From Saprospiraceae bacterium (GTDB taxonomy: Bacteria > Bacteroidota > Bacteroidia > Chitinophagales > Saprospiraceae), in assembly GCA_023299965.1 (NCBI GenBank), contig JALZVN010000178.1, positions 1 through 11,896 of the forward strand: a DNA stretch of 11,896 nucleotides, written 5' to 3'. Made by a program: the position numbers and the translations under genes. This document shows positions 9,001 to 11,896 of this stretch, piece after piece. The notes below the pieces were generated by a model. That model saw only the letters and a list, made by a program, of their open reading frames with translations, did no database searches and was not told where the DNA came from. Numbering within the stretch: position 1 is the first letter of the stretch; every line of letters begins with the position of its first letter.

Positions 9001-11069
9001 ATGACTGTGGTAATATGGCTACAACTACCCAAGTAATAAATGTTTCTGATAGCACAGCACCTTCCTTTGATGTTATTCCAAGTGACATTAGTGTTGACTG
9101 TAATAATGTCCCTGCTGCCGTTGCGATAACTGCTGTTGATAACTGTGATTCAGATGTAACAGTTACAGTTTCGGATAGCGCACCTATGGCAAATGCCTGT
9201 CCAAATGATAACTTATTTATCAGAACATTTACTGCTGTTGATAATTGTGGAAATATGACCGTGCATACTCAAAACATTACTGTTCAAGCAGTACCTATAT
9301 TAGTTGAGTTTGCACCTGACGCGACTCTTAATTGTGACCAGATGGATGCGTTTGAGTTCACACCTCCTACGATTACAGAACCTGGATGTCTCCCAACGAA
9401 CCCTGTAATTTCAGGACCTGTCATTCAGACGAGTATGATGGATGCTAATAATAACGTGACGGTAACTGGTACATTCACAGTGACTGACGATTGCGGAATA
9501 AACACATCGGGAACGACTACGATTACATTTACGGGCTGCTGCCCAGAACTAAATATCAATATCGTTAGAATCGATAATTCATGTAATAATGGAATAGGTG
9601 ATGTTACAGTGATTACAAATTCGACTGTGCCGATGAGTAATATCGTCTTTAGATTGATAAACTCGACTGCAAATCCAGAAGTCATAGTTGGAGAAATGAT
9701 AGGAAATAATGTATTCTCTATTTCTCAAGCTCCAGATGAGTTCATAGCCTATAGAGCAGAAGTATTTGAAGTTGGAAATGAACCTCCTAGTAGTTGTCCA
9801 ATCGAAAATGCGACATTTGGATTTGGTTGTTCGAATAACCGTATTGCTGGAAGAATTTTTAATGAAGAATTTGTTTCCATAGAAAATGTAGAGGTTGAAC
9901 TAATGAACACAGAGATCCCTATGAGCATGACTAATACTGATGGAATATATAGTTTTGAAGAATTGACAGGTCAAGAATACACTGTGACAGCAAGTAAAGA
10001 AAATGATCCAACCAATGGTATCTCTACATTTGATCTAGTAGTGATGGCGCAGCACGTTTTGGGTATCCAAAAACTATCTACGCCTTATAAACTGATCGCT
10101 GCAGATGTAAATATGGATGAGACTATTGACGTATTTGATATGCTAGAATTGAGAGAATTGATTCTATTCTCCATTCACGATTTTACAGTTAATAACTCTT
10201 GGAGATTTATTGACGCAAGCTACGAATTTCCGGACCCAAGAAATCCATGGTTAGAGACCATCCCAACATCGAGGACTATGGACTTGGACAACGAAGACGC
10301 TGTTGTAGATTTTATTGCAGTTAAGATCGGAGACATGGATTGTTCAGCACAGACTAAGAACAATGTTAATTCTTTGGAAGAGAGAACAAATCAGACATTT
10401 GTGTTAACGGCAACGAATCAGACCGTCAAAGCAGGAACTCAGTTTGAAGTATCTTTAAATCTAACAGAAGATATTGCTTTAAGCGCTGCACAGTTTACTT
10501 TAAACTTTGATGCAACGAAGGCAGTTTTTAATAACCTGACTTCGGAAATCTTAGGACTGAAGAAAAACAACATTAATGAGATGTATGTTGATCAAGGCTT
10601 GGTACCATTTGCATGGTATACACAATCACAAAAGAATCTGGATGCGGATGCTAATCTTGTATTGACTTTTACCGCTATTCAGGATTTGACGGTAGCAGAT
10701 CTTTTTGATATTGACTCTGAGTTAACTGCGGCTGCTGCTTTTGCTTCAGATGGTACCCAGTATGATATTCAATTAAACATACAAGATCAAGATCTGGACA
10801 TAAGCCTTTCTATTGCTTTGCACCAAAATCAACCTAATCCTTTCAAAGGGGAAACCGTTATAGGATTTGAATTGCCAAGTGCGCAGCCAATCTCTATCAC
10901 TATTTTTGATATTGATGGAAAGTTGCTTTACACTCGTGCTCTGGAAGGCGCAGCAGGATACAATACTCTAGCATTGTCAGCAGATGATATTGCTCAATCA
11001 GGAGTGCTATTTTATCAGCTCAATACTAGTGACTACTCTGTAACGAAGAAGATGATTGTTTTGGATTAA
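6054..11069 (+). CDS. Giant T9SS-secreted Ig-repeat surface protein with dockerin-like and cohesin-like modules, complete
   Basis: Complete 1671-residue protein. I chose ATG 6054; ATG 6057, or 6138/6141 (residues 29-30), are alternatives, and all keep the hydrophobic segment LQIIFASSFLNA. Cleavage after A42 leaves Gln43 first, the usual Bacteroidota pattern. Residues about 70-182 form a PPC-like beta domain (tentative). Cys-containing Ig/HYR-like repeats follow to about 1160, with TDACGN at 716 and 815, TDDCGN at 982, DNCGN at 1063 and TDDCGI at 1144. A carboxypeptidase-regulatory-like segment starts near 1263. The dockerin-like block contains NGISTFD (1321), EF-hand loop DVNMDETIDVFD (1351-1362), SWRFID and KIGDMD. 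A cohesin-like domain (about 1448-1580; TVKAGTQFEV, QFTLNFD) and a T9SS type A sorting domain (about 1583-1671; QNQPNPF at 1591, KKMIVLD at the end) complete it. It is a paralogue of the upstream gene, clearest in the last 400 residues. Likely surface-displayed or released; the adhesive role is inferred. Arg codons are mixed (20 AGA, 6 AGG, 4 CGT, 1 CGA). Confidence 0.95.
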   Translation: MMYTNVHGLHRLNLFSLKCSKAFCVKAVMMLQIIFASSFLNAQCDFPTFTPSCTNLATLESAEADLTNLVCDGSASMAIDVSAGGLYRIVVADGNNYSFSLVPSGNNTADPIFPGTMNLFHTQAQTAPAAATSGPVAASAGMTPTTLSYLVNPSEDNELFLAVFDKSCAGNWKDYTLTITCTTCAISTVARQHIAANQAGCLSAAATFAAPVVSGPCDNATMSISNTGGTNATLVNGVVTLPEGLAANIYTIEFTVNNCSSAPLRSTTDVVVEPSSSCHASNITLSTQCTTQISPSVVLSNQCAADDQYTVFIDGVMATSVTAAGTYNVSVNYTPTTAAGDPDLSNPFYNKNLCWQTVTFEDKTGPMCNLATEDLEYNFVCGFDGVTATPTFTDCSGTITPSAVLETVIGNFGEITGITNGNNNLLDDFDPVTNTLEFMGMDIPAPTEAEAGILSNMVNMFSLERIIKRTFSATDGANVGTSCEQFIYIWRPTIIREPNEARLTCNSETTTVALASFDPQLVPHYLNPLFDGMNDTSTDNDFQTTNIAEMGFSSTLVDDNGNAQFVSLIGSGDSVCNFTTTNTDDPTIDACGSTTTFVRRYSVLDCCSAALLLDNVSQLVTTVDNIAPTFSPKSAGSLGTITNPEVIEISSSDVCTATFDFNTIRPTATDVCSEPVTYNVSFFGLASDFSGAGTFITSGLNPTLDKGNYRADLTATDACGNISIVCPVFLQVDDNIVPSVICRDISVSVDSNGNASVCASMLSSANDNCGMITNLQVKKMGDPADAFADCVNINCSDATADANGDQVVLLEYRATDACGNTNVIVCPAMIEISAAPRFTCPPTVSVECVDFNPLSTDDINGVGPTIGGQCGQMFTTSFTDAAMQPGVCAGSGIILRTYDLALNGNTMASCTQTINITNTSAPVFGMITSPINAECDNIPNGSAIVASNACQEGTPATVTFTDVRTDGSCTDEFTITRTFTATDDCGNMATTTQVINVSDSTAPSFDVIPSDISVDCNNVPAAVAITAVDNCDSDVTVTVSDSAPMANACPNDNLFIRTFTAVDNCGNMTVHTQNITVQAVPILVEFAPDATLNCDQMDAFEFTPPTITEPGCLPTNPVISGPVIQTSMMDANNNVTVTGTFTVTDDCGINTSGTTTITFTGCCPELNINIVRIDNSCNNGIGDVTVITNSTVPMSNIVFRLINSTANPEVIVGEMIGNNVFSISQAPDEFIAYRAEVFEVGNEPPSSCPIENATFGFGCSNNRIAGRIFNEEFVSIENVEVELMNTEIPMSMTNTDGIYSFEELTGQEYTVTASKENDPTNGISTFDLVVMAQHVLGIQKLSTPYKLIAADVNMDETIDVFDMLELRELILFSIHDFTVNNSWRFIDASYEFPDPRNPWLETIPTSRTMDLDNEDAVVDFIAVKIGDMDCSAQTKNNVNSLEERTNQTFVLTATNQTVKAGTQFEVSLNLTEDIALSAAQFTLNFDATKAVFNNLTSEILGLKKNNINEMYVDQGLVPFAWYTQSQKNLDADANLVLTFTAIQDLTVADLFDIDSELTAAAAFASDGTQYDIQLNIQDQDLDISLSIALHQNQPNPFKGETVIGFELPSAQPISITIFDIDGKLLYTRALEGAAGYNTLALSADDIAQSGVLFYQLNTSDYSVTKKMIVLD

Positions 11070-11100
11070 TTCATTCGAAATAAGAAAATACAATGGTATA

Positions 11101-11135
11101 ACAGTCCTGGCTCATCTTGAGTCAGGACTGTTTTT
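11101..11135 (+). terminator. Rho-independent terminator after the second giant gene
   Basis: A 14-bp stem pairs 11101-11114 with 11118-11131, with one G-U wobble (G11110 with T11122) and a TCT loop, followed by TTTT to 11135. It starts 31 bases after the stop codon. Confidence 0.93.
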
Positions 11136-11165
11136 GTTAATGTGTGCACAGTAGTTTGTTCGTTT

Positions 11166-11340
11166 GGGCGGTCCACACTAGCCTGACTTCTGGGCTATAC
11201 GCTATGTGGCCAGGCTATTCAGCACTCCACCTTCGTTTCGGTCCTATTAGCCTCCCGCCGACTATACGCAGGACGCCTCACTCCCAGACTTTCGTTATCA
11301 CTACTGTCTGTACGATTGGCTGCTTACTATCCTTACCGCA
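11166..11340 (+). repeat. GC-rich structured intergenic element of a kind recalled from many Bacteroidota genomes
   Basis: Bases 11161-11340 are 54% G+C by direct count (97 of 180), clearly richer than the AT-rich DNA around them. The element opens with GGGCGGTCC (11166), has GGGCTATACGCT at 11192-11203 and closes with TACTATCCTTACCGCA at 11325-11340. From memory, this order of boxes resembles a non-coding element seen in many Bacteroidota intergenic regions (GGGCGTTCCC, then GGGCTATCCGCT, then TACTATCCCTCACGCA); I could not search to confirm. CTATACGC recurs at 11195 and 11262. Possible pairings are TAGCCTG (11179) with CAGGCTA (11211), and GGCGGTCC (11167) with GGACGCC (11271) with one bulge. 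The frame open through it (GTG 11144 to TAA 11416) looks like an accident. Confidence 0.5.
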
Positions 11341-11368
11341 AAAATACCTAAGTAGGAAGATTTTTTTT
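11334..11368 (+). terminator. Weak terminator-like T-run at the end of the GC-rich element
   Basis: A run of eight T (11361-11368) follows bases that can form only a weak hairpin (CTTA with TAAG, or CCT with AGG). If the element is transcribed from its own promoter, this would be a natural 3' end. The poor stem keeps confidence low. Confidence 0.2.
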
Positions 11369-11388
11369 GGACAAGCGCTGAGAAAGGG

Positions 11389-11455
11389 TATAGAAAATGC
11401 AGCAAATAATAGCTAAAAATGTGAATTACTAAATCAATTGCTGCATTTTTCTATA
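11389..11455. repeat. Long inverted repeat forming a 17-bp hairpin without a T-tail
   Basis: Bases 11389-11405 (TATAGAAAATGCAGCAA) pair with 11438-11455 over 17 bp with one bulged base, around a loop of 32 bases. No T-run follows on either strand, so it is not a normal terminator. It could be an RNA structure, a DNA cruciform, or the ends of a decayed small mobile element. The right arm overlaps the first copy of the 16-base direct repeat. Confidence 0.6.
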
Positions 11456-11500
11456 GTCCGGAGGACTGAGGTGAATACCGAATCCTGTATCATAGCGACG

Positions 11501-11562
11501 CTTGGTGATCGACAAGTTAAAGACTAGAATAAAAAGGATGATCCTATTGGTCGGTCATCAAG
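11501..11562 (+). ncRNA. Candidate structured RNA: 13-bp helix with two G-U pairs
   Basis: CTTGGTGATCGAC (11501-11513) pairs with GTCGGTCATCAAG (11550-11562) over 13 positions, eleven Watson-Crick and two G-U. These two would be A-C mismatches in a transcript from the other strand, so a + strand RNA is favoured. The 36-base loop contains a smaller hairpin AGGA-TGA-TCCT (11535-11545). Close upstream is AGTCC-GGA-GGACT (11455-11467), and GGAGG there could also pair with CCTCC at 11576-11580. I recognise no known RNA family. Confidence 0.35.
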
Positions 11563-11636
11563 GGATGGCCCCAAACCTCCTTTCGAAGTGTTAAAAAATA
11601 CCCCTTTTATGGTATAAAATATATTACATAAAACAC

Positions 11637-11644
11637 TATATTTG
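11637..11644 (+). promoter_or_regulatory. Bacteroidota -7 promoter box match
   Basis: TATATTTG exactly fits the TAnnTTTG consensus of the Bacteroidota primary sigma factor. No clear TTTG/TTG -33 element sits at the right distance; the DNA there is ATGGTATAAAAT. CCCTTTTA (11602-11609) lies 27 bases upstream, the same half-motif seen ahead of the second giant gene. A transcript would begin near 11650. Confidence 0.4.
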
Positions 11645-11896
11645 CGTCGCAATCAAGAGATTGTAAGTTGTATAAACTTTTTAGCAGAAGCTCACACAAC
11701 AATCTTTTTAATCCCTTTTTTCCCAATTCCGATTTTATGCTGGTAACAGTATATCCTGAACATTTTTTGTTACCAACAGATTATTTCCCACGACATTTCA
11801 CTAATAGTGCTGTCTTTTGGTACTAAATCAATTGCTTGAACTTATATAAAGCATTGATAAAAGTGGCTCATTCGTAATGGTGAGCCACTTTTTTTT
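11645..11896 (+). ncRNA. Candidate small transcript between the -7 box and the end terminator
   Basis: A -7 box match upstream and a strong terminator downstream frame about 240 bases with no recognisable gene. GATTGT (11659-11664) can pair either with CAATC just before it (11650-11654) or with ACAATC (11699-11704), which is followed by TTTTT; this is a switch-like arrangement on a small scale. TGGTAACA (11741-11748) pairs with TGTTACCA (11768-11775). A 29-codon frame (ATG 11737, TAA 11824-11826) is present but has no ribosome-site support or familiar sequence. A small RNA is the simplest reading. Confidence 0.25.
11859..11896 (+). terminator. Rho-independent terminator at the window edge
   Basis: AAAAGTGGCTCA (11859-11870) pairs with TGAGCCACTTTT (11881-11892) in a perfect 12-bp stem with a 10-base loop. 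The T-run continues to the last base of the window, 11896. No convincing gene precedes it on the + strand within 750 bases, so it implies a small or unannotated transcript, or a spare terminator. Confidence 0.88.

Larger units (their letters stand above)
11427..11836 (+). repeat. 16-base perfect direct repeat enclosing about 380 bases of gene-free DNA
   Basis: TACTAAATCAATTGCT occurs at 11427-11442 and again at 11821-11836 in the same orientation, with mismatches directly outside both ends. The enclosed DNA has no convincing gene. The pattern would fit target or attachment duplications around a decayed insertion, or a repeated regulatory sequence. No transposase or integrase remnant is visible. 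Confidence 0.5.

Noticed and set aside
11144..11416. 90-residue frame starting at GTG 11144
   Set aside because: It runs through the GC-rich structured element, starts 9 bases after the previous gene's terminator, has no signal, domain or familiar sequence, and its composition follows the element rather than coding usage.
11737..11826. 29-codon frame beginning MLVTVYPEHF
   Set aside because: Too short, no recognisable ribosome site or homologue, and it overlaps the hairpin 11741-11775. Kept only as a remark in the candidate transcript.
1..11896. tRNA, rRNA, CRISPR array, transposase or integrase
   Set aside because: None seen on reading both strands: no regularly spaced identical repeats, no tRNA-like cloverleaf, and no rRNA or recombinase sequence recognised.

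Overview
The window looks like a piece of a Bacteroidota chromosome, most likely from the Saprospiraceae or a close relative. The evidence is two very large secreted proteins, each ending in a type IX secretion (T9SS) type A sorting domain. Each also carries Cys-containing Ig-like repeats with TDxCGN motifs and a dockerin-like block with an SWRF(V/I)D insertion, which I associate with that family. Start regions lack a Shine-Dalgarno sequence, the intergenic DNA is AT-rich, and the second protein's signal peptide ends in NA|Q. The family assignment is inference from remembered sequence styles, not from a search.

Layout: (1) Positions 1-5444, + strand: the 3' part (1813 codons visible) of a giant surface-protein gene whose start lies outside the window. 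(2) 5445-6053: two rho-independent terminators in tandem, then about 500 bases of gene-free DNA with several dyads and a twice-repeated CCCTTTTAnnnATTTG motif. (3) 6054-11069, + strand: a complete 1671-residue paralogue with signal peptide. (4) 11101-11135: its terminator. (5) 11136-11896: no convincing gene. This stretch holds a GC-rich structured intergenic element, two long hairpins, a 16-base perfect direct repeat and a promoter-like -7 box. A strong terminator at the window edge makes a small transcript possible.

The two proteins share a C-terminal cassette in the same order: carboxypeptidase-regulatory-like beta-sandwich, dockerin-like Ca-binding block with SWRF(V/I)D insertion, cohesin-like beta-sandwich, T9SS sorting domain. 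Their N-terminal and central parts are different assortments of Ig-like modules. Both are expected to leave the cell by T9SS and be displayed on, or released from, the surface as adhesin-like or matrix-like proteins. Because a dockerin-like and a cohesin-like module sit side by side in each, the products could in principle assemble with themselves or each other; this is the most interesting hypothesis in the window. The terminators indicate separate transcription. Arg codon choice is much stricter in the first gene, which suggests higher expression.
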